The notes under the pieces were generated by a model. It made no database searches, had not been told where the DNA came from, and saw nothing but the letters and a program-made list of their open reading frames with translations. From Aplysia californica (Eukaryota; Mollusca; Gastropoda; Aplysiida; Aplysiidae): a DNA stretch of 64,000 nt. This document shows positions 1 through 12,394 of this stretch, piece by piece (within the stretch, counting starts at the first letter, position 1; each line of letters opens with the position of its first letter). A program made the translations under genes and the position numbers. Where the stretch lies: the NCBI RefSeq assembly GCF_000002075.1, contig NW_004797857.1, forward strand, positions 71,421-135,420, in the 5' to 3' direction.

Positions 1-31
<31 letters not shown>
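1..31. repeat. CA microsatellite at window edge
   Basis: CA repeated to the left edge of the window; full length not visible. Confidence 0.95.
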
Positions 32-32
<1 letters not shown>

Positions 33-1877
33 ACCGGCGGAATTCCCATATCAATCTCATCTGACATCTAATATATGCCACGCCACGCCATGCCAAACCA
101 GAACACGCAACAACACCAAAAAAAAGAACCAAAAAAACTTTGACATGGTCTGATTCCATCACTCACAGCTCAGTTTTATGCTCTATCAGACTGCGCTGGA
201 ATGCAGAACGGTGAACGAAATCTCTGTTTTTTATTATTTTATTTCTACCACGGAACTCCGCAGAGTTCTGGGCACACCTCTGCCGCTAACTGGGAACTGC
301 CGCAAACTGGGAACCCCAGTAGACCACTCCTTCCGCTCCACCACAGCAAGGCTTTGATTAATCATAATTTGTAAATTGTTATTGCAACATAATTTGTATA
401 AAATTAAGAAGCGGGCTTCTTCGACTCTACCTGTCAAGGTTAACCTGCAATGAGAGGGATACGACTAAACATCCCCATCCCAACAAACATGCATAGATAC
501 TCGATTTTTTTTTTTTTTTTTTTTTTTTTGGGGGGGGGAGTTAATTTTTGTTGTTGTTGTTGTCGTTGTTGGGGGAGGGGGGGGAATTTTTTTTTAAGAA
601 AGAAAAAAAACCTTCCTCTCGGAAACCTAACCCATGTTTCTGCGTACAACAGCCTAACCGCACACCACAGAAATTAGTGCTGAATCATAGCCAAAGTGGT
701 TCCCGATTCCACTTCATTTTTAAGAATTAACATGCTGCCTGATTTTTTTGAGTAAAGAAAAGCACGCCGGCATATATGACAGGTATTTAGTGCTGGCGGA
801 AAGCTACACAGGCAACCAGACAGATGAAAGCAAGAGAGGGGGGGAAAAAACAACAAAGTACCTATGATGCCCTCCAAACACTCGCAGTCATAAATTTAAA
901 TGCCATTACACACACACTAAAGTATCATTTCGAAAGTATGGCAGTTGTTGACCCCCTTGTAGGGTTAACGACAGAAGACGGCGGGAAAGAAAGAAGTAGT
1001 TTTGTAGTAAAGACGAAAATACCACCCATGAAGAAGACCCAAGTGTTAGTAGAGTGCGTTCTTCCCTAATAGAGTCAGCAACAGAGGAGGTTGGCACCCC
1101 CTGCGGGTGCGTGGTGGGTACAGTTGTGAACCCTCAACCTAAAAGGGTGCGGTCTATGGACGAGTTCTCGGATAATCACAGAGGTATCTTCAAGGATAAG
1201 CGAACGTAACCAAAGAGGAGTGGTACATCAAATGTACAACACTGTGAAAAGACGAGCTTGTCACGTTCCGTACCCACCGTTCCTATAATTTAGGGCGCAC
1301 TGCAGAGGGGTCAGTAGGGACCATGCTTAGAAAGTGGGGTGGGCAACATTGATACAGCATTCTTGAACTTGGGTTGGAAAATGTTCTACCCACTAAGGGC
1401 GTTACAGGTGGGCATTAAATCAGAGGTCCCATGATAAAATCAAGCGCCACGACTCACAAACAAAAAGGGGAGTTATAACAAGAATTTCTTTAAATCCTCG
1501 CAGTCAATTGCATAATCCAATTTTTTGTTGTTGTTATTGTTGTTGGGTTTTTTGGGGGGGCCAGGAGGGTTAGATCTACCAAATATTTCAAACTCTGTTT
1601 TGTCACCACAATCAGCGTTTAAAAAAATGATCAAGATTATCAAAAGAAACGGAGCGGCACAATTTACAAGGGAGAGGGTAGCCTACTGACATAGTATGCT
1701 AGCCTAACTTGTCCTACTGATACCCCTTTTCCCCAGGACCATTTCCTCCTCGAGCGCTTACAACTTACAAGCCCACTTACATGGATACATCCCTCAAACC
1801 GACATCCCAGTGTGCGTCACGTAGATAAACGACAACCAAAACACGCAACAGCACGAGCGATTTAAATCCGGCTATTA

Positions 1878-1879
<2 letters not shown>

Positions 1880-1935
<56 letters not shown>

Positions 1936-1949
1936 TCTCTCTCCCTCTC
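1880..1949. repeat. CT microsatellite
   Basis: About 35 dinucleotide units of CT with a few CCCT interruptions at the right end. Confidence 0.95.
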
Positions 1950-2194
1950 ATACTAAACTCCATCGTCTCTTTTCCCCTCTTTCTCATTTTTTTCTTTGTC
2001 TGCCTGCCCCCCCCCCCCCCTCTTTCCGCCCTTTCTCTTTCCTCTCCCGTCCCCAAAAGAGATACTTCCAAGTCCAAATCCTCTTAACCTACATTCTTTC
2101 ACGTCGTACCTTTTTCTTCTCAGTGACCTACAAATCATTATAATGAAAGGTGTGCAGATTCTACTTACTAGATCTACTTGGATATTTATTTGAG

Positions 2195-2350
2195 TTGACT
2201 ACTATGGCCTAGCAGTTACAAAACAAAACCTTCAAGAATCCATGATTCAAATCCGAGAGGGTCTCACCACAACTATTTTTTTTTCTCGCCCATCCGGTAA
2301 TATCCCGGGACCAAGTGGCCAGCCATCAAAATGTGCCAAGTTGGGAAACT
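2195..2350 (+). mobile_element. Possible degraded tRNA-derived SINE
   Basis: ACTATGGCCTAGCAGTTAC resembles a tRNA A-box region and GATTCAAATCCGAGAGG a B box about 45 bases later, followed by a T run and CATCCGGTAATATCCCGGG. No second copy was found here, so this rests on box spacing only. Confidence 0.4.
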
Positions 2351-4311
2351 GAACTTCAACAGCAACTCAATGACAACTCTTAAAGGAAACGACATTATAA
2401 CACTGTACCCAACTTAATACTTGATATAATGCTCCAGATAGTGAGACACCTCTCCAAGATGGAATTAAATGATCTTGACAGAGAATGACTTTCCGACAGA
2501 TTACCATATATACACACATCTAGATCTAGAGACAGACACAAATATTATACATTTTGTATAAATCACCATGAAGTTTAGACCATAAAAAACACCCCAAAAA
2601 ATAATAGATTAGAGGGGAATAACTTATAAAGTGATCAGATCATGTCTTTTACACAAACAACGTACACACATTCAATATTCAGAGTTTACATATATATATA
2701 CAACCACATTTTTACCGTATATTTACAACCACATGAGAGTGCAAGTACCAGAAACAATACACAATGAAAAGTACAGTATGAAATGGTCAAACTCTTTAAA
2801 TTTAACATAATATTCAATAGTAAAGCCAGTGAAAGGATACGTATATGAGATTCTTCTGATACCTGACTTGGAGATTTGTATTGATTCCATTTTCATCAAT
2901 ATTACTGATGAGGATCATATCCCGTACTCCATCTGTGGGTTTCAGTCCTGGGAAATCGAACAGGACAAAATAATGCTACTTATTTTCAAAACAATTTTAA
3001 AAGTACCGATTGCCATTACAAGAGCATGCAAAGTATCCGTCTCAGGATTTATTATTAATAAATTTTGATGAAACTATTTCCAAATGGAAGATTGGCCTGC
3101 TTTTGAGGAGCCCCAGAGAAAAGTATCAGATCATTAACAGACTACCCTTAAAGTTTCCTCAGAAAATTAATTCATTCTCTTTATAACTGCATGTATACTT
3201 AATTATAAAAACAACATGGGGAAAACAAATCAGAGAGAACCTGTTTATAAAGGAAAAAGTTAGGCTTTAAAACATATATATCTCCCTGCTCAATCATTCT
3301 GAATTCGAATTCAAAAAGGGCTTGAAAGGAATTGAAAAGAAAATTCATTTCAAACACAGAAATTGTTCTCTATATATAGATGGTCTATGGTTTAACACTT
3401 TTTGAACTTGAACAGCTGGTGAATAAACTATCACACATGGGCAAAGGAAAGTTGAAAGGCAACACAGCCTTCCAAAGACATCACGTCATGTATAATACCC
3501 TGTTTATTGACTGTGAAAAGAACATTTCAGCCCATTGAATAAAGACGTCTCTGTGATTCAGAAAGAGTTCATGGCAACATACATAGCCAAGTTTTCTGTA
3601 TTTAAATTCTTGACAAATTTATTATTTCATTAGCCTTCATTTAGGATGCCTACCTACATTAACTTAGAGAATGAAATGCGTTAATTAATTATGATTAGCT
3701 CAACCTGCAGACAGAAAACATGAATTCAATTTAATTTAAGCCATCACAACTTCTAAATTGGGTGTCAAAGGAAGGGGACCTCACATCTCTAGTGTGGTGA
3801 TTAGGACGTAAGGGAACTCAGTCCATGCAATGAAGACATTGGTTCACCTGGAAATATGTTAAGCCTCAAATTAGCCTATACATTGCCCAAGCCTAGATCC
3901 TAAAATAATACACACACACAAATGATTGTGAGCAAAATAAAGTAGTTGAAAACCTTTCCTTACAAGCAGATTACCTCACTATTCGAACTTCACTGACAAA
4001 GCCTCAAAGTCAAAGTCAGTCCTGACTTTCTCACTTTTTTCAGTTTTTCGAACACACTGAAATACTTTCTCCTCAATTACTATTTAATGATGTATTGTAG
4101 AGCATACAATACAATGACATATCACAATTTCATTATTTTATCACTCATCATGTCATAGTCTACTTAGTTGGCTGACTGACTTTGTATTGGCCTTTATTGT
4201 ATCCAACATATTAAATAAATAAGCCTACAACAGTCTTCGTTAGTAACTTTATGAGCATTGGGTATGATTGGGCCATCATTGTATTACAAAAGATTGCATG
4301 TGAGTGTGCCA

Positions 4312-4319
4312 CTGTGTGT

Positions 4320-4372
<53 letters not shown>

Positions 4373-4419
4373 TGTGTGTGTGTCTTTGTGAGTGGGCACG
4401 CGTGTATGTGTGTGTGTGT
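4312..4419. repeat. TG microsatellite, compound
   Basis: TG repeats with TATG, AG and CTT interruptions; about 54 units in all. Confidence 0.95.
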
Positions 4420-4989
4420 AAGTCATGTTTGTAGACATAGTAAAAGTAGTGTACACATTAATCATTTATCATGGGGTGAAAAGGTGAGGGGGGGGGATTT
4501 TTCTATACATACTGTCTGTAATGAATATAATATAAATCGTGGGGTCTTATTCTAAGGCATGCCTATAGACTAAAGACATAGATTCTAGATCTAGATATAT
4601 ACTATATATAGATTAGATCTATTAGATAATTATTAGGTTAGGCATGTCATGAAAAATCAGGCTAATTCAATTCAAATTGTTGTATGTAATGAGTAATGTT
4701 CGAAGACGAAGACTCGAAGTTACTCGAGTTCATAATATTTGACTTACTTTTCATTATTAATAAGGAGTATAAATTGTGTAAATATCAAAGTAACTTACTC
4801 ATTACGCAAATTTACACTCTTTTTGATAGAAGCCGGTAGCCGGTATCTAGAATTATAATACACCCTCCTTTATGCCAACCCCGGGCCCTCTATTAGAGGT
4901 GCTAACTGCTAAATTTCATGAGTTAGGCCTACACTGCGGCCTCCAACGGCTCCGAAAAATGTAAACAATAAAGCAGAAAAACATTTTAC

Positions 4990-5029
4990 CTTGAGACTGA
5001 AGCTCCGGCTTCATCAACAACGAAGCCAT
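4990..5029 (-). CDS. Candidate first coding exon of an unidentified minus-strand gene
   Basis: On the minus strand AACAATCATGG opens 13 codons, MASLLMKPELQSQ, then G before GTAAAATG, a fair donor. An in-frame TAA lies 18 bases upstream. I do not recognise the peptide and found no downstream exon between 1 and 4980, so this may be chance. It could be the 5' end of a gene running off the left edge. Confidence 0.2.
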
Positions 5030-7779
5030 GATTGTTATATTTCCACTTTATCCAAAATCCTAAGAAGAATTAGTAATCCATTCTCGCGTAAAATACCACA
5101 GTCGAATCAACCGCATCCTTTCTGTTCGATGCTGACTCATAGAATGGGGAATCAACTCTGGCTTCCTCATTGCTCCTTTTTGACTGAATAGATTGAGCTT
5201 GTATGGTAACCCGTTTGATCACAGTTTACTTTATGGTCATGTCACAACTGTAAGAATGAAAAAAAAAAGTAACGCACTATCATTATCAAAGTAGAACATT
5301 ATACATGTATGTTTTGTTTCTAATAAAGGTTGCTATCATTAGTTTAAATTTTAAAAAGATTATTAAGTTTTTGTGCTTGTGTATTTAAACGGTCTTCTAA
5401 TGATGTAGGCTACAGAAAAGAGAAAGGTCATGGAATAGTAAAAGAGGTTAGCCCAAGATAGGGAAAGATGAAAAGTATTTCTTTGTAGCCAATACCCTGA
5501 TGCGGGATGAGAAAGTATGATGATGATGCATTTGAATTGTCTCAGCTTACTTAAACAAGTAAAATCGAAATTGTCCAAGACACCACTCATTGCCGAGATG
5601 AAGAGTCGATTGTTGTCTAATACGAGGTGCCCACTATGGGTGGGATCGGTCTGATCGATTGCCCAATTCGGTTGCCTAAAAAAACAAACGAGTTTATTAT
5701 AGTTTTACGTTTCAGGCGACCGAGTCGGGCGATCGGCCCGATCCAGCCGTAGTGGGCACCACTCTGGCATTCTCTTCTGAAGTTGAAACCGGAAGCGGTC
5801 ACAGGCTAAGTAGGCCTACGTAAGGCCCAATTATTAATTCTTTGAAGAACGATTTGGGCTGGGGAGGAGGCGAATATTGTTGGAAACGTGCGTGGTCGTC
5901 TCGAACAAGTTTTTTTTTAGGGGGACTGCTGGTTGATATAGTTAAGCGGTCGCGGCTGCGTTGGATAGGCTGTCGTCTTGTGCAGTGCCTGTTATGTTAG
6001 AAATAACGCAAATTGAAGGGAAGTAAGAAATAATCGTTTGGACTGGCAGCTATCACGACAGGTCTGCGCTTTGCATGGACATAAATATGCCTATGTACAC
6101 GATGTACAAGTTTGATTGACACACTAGTAAATTAAAAAAAAAGAATAGAGAAACTGAACTTTCAAACCCAATAATTATAACTGCCTGATTATAATAAAAT
6201 AAATCCTTTAAAAAAGAGGGTGGGGGTGGTAAGAAAAGGACTAACTTTTTTAAAAAAATGCAGTCCATTCGATACCTCAAAATAAGTTGTGATTATCCAG
6301 GCTACACATATTATAATCAGGCACGGTTCGTCCATAGAGCATGGTCGTGCAGTGCCGCCCACAATTTTTAAATGTTCTATCACGTAAAACTCCCACAATA
6401 ATAAATTAAAAGAAGTCAGAAACAAACACTAGCCAAATATTATATCAAAACAAAGTCCTCACTAGCGCCATAACTGTCATTTCTGTGTCTATAGCACGGT
6501 AAAACATCTACTATGCCATGCAAAATTGCACGCGCTTTATTTAAACATAAAAGGAATTTCAACAGTGTAACCTGACCTATAAATCGTTCTTGGGGATAAC
6601 CCAAGCGATGACGACACTCGTAGCGAGTTTGGCGGTACATTAATATTAATAAGACGGCACATCTCAAATGTGCTCCTGCTGAACAGTGCCGGAACATAGC
6701 CCACAGTAGGAGGTCTAAAAATAAACGCGATAGACCGTACGCTATTCTTTGCCAATATTATGTGAGCCCTTGAACAATCCAGCGGAGTGCTCAAGTGAAT
6801 TGTGATTGGTTCATTGTCTGTCTTGCCACTATTTTAAGTGACTCTGTGACCGTGAACCTGAGGGAGGTGAACGTGACTGTCCTATGAGTTGTGCCTTTGA
6901 ATGGTTTTGTAGTGGAGTAGTGAAAGTTATTACTTGAGTGTTCAGTTCCAATACAGGATAGACGAAATTGATGTTTAGCTAACAAACAAATTTAGTACTA
7001 GAAAGCAAAGCGACAAGTAAAAAGAATGAAAATAAAAGCACGGCGTCCTCCCTCACCAACCCAAAGATCTTAAAAGTATACACCGTCTCATTTACTGTGC
7101 CCTTGACTATCTTCAGCATGCGATAGCTTAATTGTGCACGTCCACTTTTTAGCCCCACGAGCTGCCCCTGATTATAATACATATATGTTTGACGGGTTTG
7201 TTAGCCCGGAAGGTCAGAAACGTCCAAGCAATAATTTAAGATGGTCATCTCAGACTGAAATCTCTTGTGGATAACGAAGATAACAAAGATAAAATCATCA
7301 GCATCAATACAATTGCTTTATATTCTCAGATTCATATTTTGATGCTTAGATTAGACATTTCTAAATTACAAGACTTTTATGCTATTTTGATGTGATACCT
7401 GTCAACTCCCATATATAAGCGAAATTTAGTCGCCTTTTCGTTTTTTGAAAATAAAAAATGATTTTCTTTGTCAAACCCAAAAATAATAATTAATTAAAGC
7501 TGGCTTTTACATGAATGCGATGGGCAGTTATGAACACGAATTACTTTTCATACGTAGCCCGGAAGTCGAAAGAGGTTACCCTAACAAAAATACCTTCACA
7601 TTCATGAGAACGTCACATAAACAAGCTGCCATTTTATTTGACGAAACAACAACATTAGACCTTAATCTTACTCTTAGTGCAGGCCATTCTGTACTGCAAA
7701 TCTTGTTTTCTTGTTTGTTACCCAACTCTTCTTTTTCTCTGATTACTTAGTAATACATAGCTCAAAGTTAGATTCATCA
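5030..7779. other. Region between the candidate minus exon and PRPF18
   Basis: Holds the 135-bp MITE, TAGGCCTAC motifs and short chance ORFs. The PRPF18 promoter and 5' UTR must lie just before 7780, but no TATA box or other element is clear. Confidence 0.5.
5626..5760 (+). mobile_element. 135-bp MITE with long terminal inverted repeats
   Basis: The left end GGTGCCCACTATGGGTGGGA and the right end (reverse complement GGTGCCCACTACGGCTGGA) pair over about 35 bases, including GATCGG/GATCGC motifs. Its superfamily is unknown; no clear target duplication is visible. Confidence 0.75.
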
Positions 7780-10700
7780 ATGGATATTCTTAAAGCAGAA
7801 ATCGAAAGGAAGAAACGCCAGATACAGGAGTCAAACTTGATTCATGTGAGTATTAGACTTTTATTAAATTAGATCTAGTATTGTGAGTGAGTCGTAAGAA
7901 AGTCAAGTAAAATAAAAGGCCACCTCTATGAGAATAGCGCAGAGCAGGCGGGCCTTTTGGCTATTCTCACCCGGTGTGCCTTCACCGTGATAGTGATAGG
8001 CAAACCAGTGTAGCGTTCGCAGTGAACAAATGTTCCAGCTCTCTTGTGTTTGTATTGAAAGCGAGCAATTTTGTGTGCTGTGGGCAGTGAGAGAGAAAGA
8101 GAGGGCGGGAGAGAGAGAGAGAGGAGTAACGCGAGAACTTCCAGGCAAAACAAAAGGTAAGATTGAAGAATACCGGACCAGTGGACTGACTTTGCCTATG
8201 TCTCAACCTTAGGAATTCATAATTTTCCCGTTTTTAACTCTTATCCTGCGTCTGTGCCCAGATGCGTATCTTATCAGCAACCGATTACGTCGGACTCGCC
8301 GGGCAGGCCGCCGGGGTCACTCAGTGTGTACTGTTGGTGTACAGCGCGCGCGCCGAGAAACGTGTGTTTTCGCCATGAATACCGCGGGAGTTTGTTAACT
8401 GATGATGAAAATAACGCTCTATCCTTCATAGCATTCTATTTATAAAGTGTTACAAACACATGAATAACCCCCTCTCACAAGCTGATAAGACATTACGAGT
8501 AGTTACGCCCATTTGAATAACCTTTCTGGACGCTCTTGTTGTTATGAATGACCTGAGGTTTGAAAAGGGATAATTTAGGTCAATTTCCGAATGTTTTACA
8601 CTCAAATTGTTCTTTGTACCTGCCCAAGGGTATTCAAAACTATTAAACAAGCTCATCTTTTATCAGGTAGTATCATTTCATACAAAATCAAGCTCATTTG
8701 AAATATTTTGTATAGAGAAAAATGGAAGTCTTGTTTCCTGACTATCCTTTCGAGCTCCTCATGTCTAAGTGGGTCAATTTCTTCTATAATTTCATTGGAC
8801 GAACATCTAGAGCTATCAACTTGGCATGTTTTGAATGAGACGTATGCCTCGATTACGAACCAACGCAGGTGGTTCTAGAAGAAGGCCACAAACGCACACA
8901 AACTCAAGCAGACTGACGCACACACACTTGACCTGCGTGAATGGGGATCCGACTCGGGACCCGAATGACACGTAAGAGGATGCGCGCTGCGCGTGCGCTG
9001 AGCCAGGAGCTACACTGACTCGGGACCAGAACGCAGGCGAGGTGCCGAAATAGGCTTATCGGGCTACATAAACCCGGCTCCCGCAGGATGAGGGTTAATA
9101 TCTCTCAATAGAGAATCTCGGACCGGTAGATCTATTCATTAAAATTTTGTCAGGGGGGAGACCCCCCTGAACCCACACTCCCCCCTCCTCCACCCTCCCC
9201 ACCAACCCCACTTTCTCGCGCAATAATGTACGAGTGGTCCGGTATTCTTCAATCTTCCCAAACAAAATGGCGACCAGCGTAGTTCGGCTCGATTCGAAAA
9301 GTTAGCCGTAGCTCTTCTTTGTAGACATCCGAAGTAATTTACTTTGTGTTTTAATATAATTTTTTATCTTTGTTTTTGTCAATTTGATCGTCCACACCGA
9401 TGGACAGTAGGCTATTCAGAAAGAGAGAGAAGGAGTAGATCTTGCAAGAACTCCTGGGCAAAACAAAATGTCGACCCACGTAGTTCAGCTCGTTTCGTAA
9501 AGTGAAAGAGCCATAGGATCTTTGTAGACAACCAAATTAAATTAGCTTGTACTTTTGTGCTATAACGTCATTTTTTTTCTTGGTTTTTGTCTATCTGATC
9601 ATCCACACCGATAGACAGTATCAAAATGAGGAAAAACAGGTCTTGTTTCACACCGGGTGAGAATAGCCTACGCTGGCAAGTCTCACGCGGGGTGAGAGGT
9701 AGATCGTATTTAATTTTTATTCTCACCTGGGGTGAGGATAGCCACTTCCACAAGAAAAAGAAAAGAGTGTTAGTAGATCTAGACTAGATCTGATCTAAGA
9801 AAGAAAGTGGAAAATGAGCCTCAATGACGTGTGGCCGTGAGAAGAGGGGCATCACTGGGCATTGATTTAGATTTTCCATCCCGTTATTTAAATAAATAAC
9901 AGTATAGGCTAGCTGCCCCTGAGGCGAGGGGATACAATGTCTGTGTAAAGTGAAGTGCCCTCTTGACCCGGGTTTGAGGATCCTGTGTCAGAATCTCCGC
10001 AAGCTCAATTGGACTCGAAAAGAATACTCGGGGCAAATGAGCAGGGAGTAGAATGCTGCAATTTTAAAGATCATAATCTGCCAACTTGCTTCCTACAACC
10101 AGCTTACAAATACCCCAACATACCTGCCACTATACTGTCTTCCCACTTAGCTCCTCTCTACACTTGTCTTTGCACGATAGAATAGGCTAACACTAACAAT
10201 GTCACCTTAGAGCAGAGACTGAGCCCACCATTTTGGAACTTCACTGTGACCATAAAGATGGTTCCAGTAGGGAACAGGATAGAGGGTGCCCACGTTCCTC
10301 GTGACTCATTGGAGCAGAGGAAGATCTAGGACTAACACTCACTTTACTTAAACGCAATCCCTCATCATCACTCATCACCACCATCTAAAATCATCACCGC
10401 TCTCAGATCAATGACTCACATCTATAATCCTGGAATCTCTATCTGCTATTACAGTTACTTGTTATACTAAGTATGCGTGTAATACACTATTGGACACTAT
10501 CATGCACTTTTTTCTACCAACCAGATGGTGTCAATCTCATATATAAATGGGCAAGAGAAAAAAAAATTGTTTTAAAATAATAATAATTATAACATAGGCT
10601 AGGCCCATCATGACGTTTCCGATGGGCGGTGCTGAAATTATGGGCAGTGAGCGTTTTAATAATGTTCGTTGACCTATTTTTGCATTATCGATAGCCTACC

Positions 10701-12320
10701 TGTACTTTGCAAGGAGGACTGTTTGTAGACGACATTAATTAATTTGCTTTTTAGCCTAGATCTACTCGAGTTGATATTAGAATGTCCAAGAGGTCATCAG
10801 GTTGCTGATGTAAACAAACCAACTTGGCGGCGGAACGGCAAATCTAAACCAGTGCCCATCACTGCACAGTCAATACTCCCTATCTCTCGAACGTACAGAA
10901 ACATAAGGACTCTTCAGGAGAAGTGGTCCCGGCCTAACTCCATAGACATTTTTATACATTTACGTACACAATCGGAAACAAAACCAGAAGTTGCTTTTTG
11001 AAAAAAGGGGGGCCTCCCCCCCCCCCCCCAAAAAAAGGGGGGGGGGGCTGTTAAAGTCACAAAATAATGGTTTGTGGCAGTGTTTAGTGCCAAAATTGTT
11101 CTCAGCACTTTAAAAAAAACGTTAGAATTCAGAATAGTCCCGAAAATAGATATCTAGTCTCAAAAAATAGGTTTGGCAGGCAACTCAGTTCAGTTTTTTT
11201 ACTCGACTTCCGTTTTTGTTTCCGATTTTGTATAAATGTCAATGGAGTTAGGCCAGGACCACTTCTCCCGAAGAGTACCGAAACATAGATCTAGACTCCA
11301 GTTTAATTTAGAATATAATGTTGATTAAAAAGCAAAAACAACAGATTATCATTAGAATAGATAATTATAAACACTCTGCTCTGGGCGGAGATGGTTACTG
11401 TTTTGGCCCCTTGCCTTTTTTATGCCTTTTTTTAAAATTATACTACCCTGCTATCCTACAATACCCCTAACCCTAATCCTAACCCTGAACATATAAAGTT
11501 ACTACTGATATTTCATAAATTGCTATGATTCATAGTATGATTACTCTTGGGCTTGGGGCCAGAACCTGAGATTGGTTGCCCTTTTGGCTTGTGGGGCCCA
11601 TACAGCTGATTTATTTGCTGCAAACTGAAGTTCACATTATATAATGATCATTAAAAATGTCACAAAATCAATTGTTTTCAAGAAAAGTTCAAACCTAATT
11701 AAATTGCAAAACCTCATATTATGCCCTCCACCCCCTCCCCCATCTAAAGTCCAAAGCACAGAAACCATCTAAAGTCCAAAGCACAGAAATTACTATGCAA
11801 TATTAGGCTTAGACTTAATGTATAGTTTTCTCTTATTAAAAAAAAATTAAAAGTATTACCCCCTCATGGACCCATCTCATACTCAAATATTCTAAAGCAC
11901 TTTTCATTCTTGCTCATTTTCACCACAAATTATTAACTAAAGTTATAAATATATATATATATATATATTTATACGATGTATAGTTTTTTAAAGGTATAAA
12001 TTCAATATTAAGATAAAACAGATGAAAATAAACAAGAAAAGTGCTATACAATGTTATTTTGAGCTTAGTTGATCTCCATCTCCTGCGTCTGTTTTCACAA
12101 TGTCACACTTTTTTATTTTTTCATTGAAATAAAAAATATATATAAATAAGTTTTAGTTTATGTTTCCTACAATATTTTTAGTACCTTCACTCACCCAGTC
12201 TCTGTTCTTTACTTTAACTTTTTCCTTTTTCATCCTCTAACAGCATTTGAGCTTCAAGGGGAGATGCTGTTTTCTATGTAGACCAATTCTGCAGTTCTTT
12301 TTATCTATTGAGATGTAGTT

Positions 12321-12394
<74 letters not shown>

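Larger units (their letters stand above)
32..4980. other. Upstream intergenic DNA, no supported gene
   Basis: AT-rich sequence with T and G homopolymers (505-540), CT and TG arrays, and a possible SINE at 2195. From 2350 to 4250 it is mostly unique and repeat-poor with no ORF I can support. It could be 3' UTR or intron of a gene off the left edge. Confidence 0.5.
7900..9760. repeat. Nested inverted repeats around the TTAA element
   Basis: AAGATTGAAGAATACCGGAC (about 8159) recurs inverted at about 9233-9258, and GGCTATTCTCACCCGGTGTG (about 7963) recurs inverted at about 9652-9672. The arms enclose the TTAA element symmetrically. The right arm also holds a direct duplication (9255-9425 and 9465-9622). 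Confidence 0.65.

Noticed and set aside
2829-3068. 79-codon ORF as a small gene
   Set aside because: Starts at GTG, has AT-driven codons and no family; the surrounding 2 kb has no other gene signal.
4211-4555. His-Thr and Cys-Val repeat ORFs
   Set aside because: Translation of the TG microsatellite on both strands.
11463-11486. A telomere or chromosome end
   Set aside because: Only about three degenerate units inside an intron.
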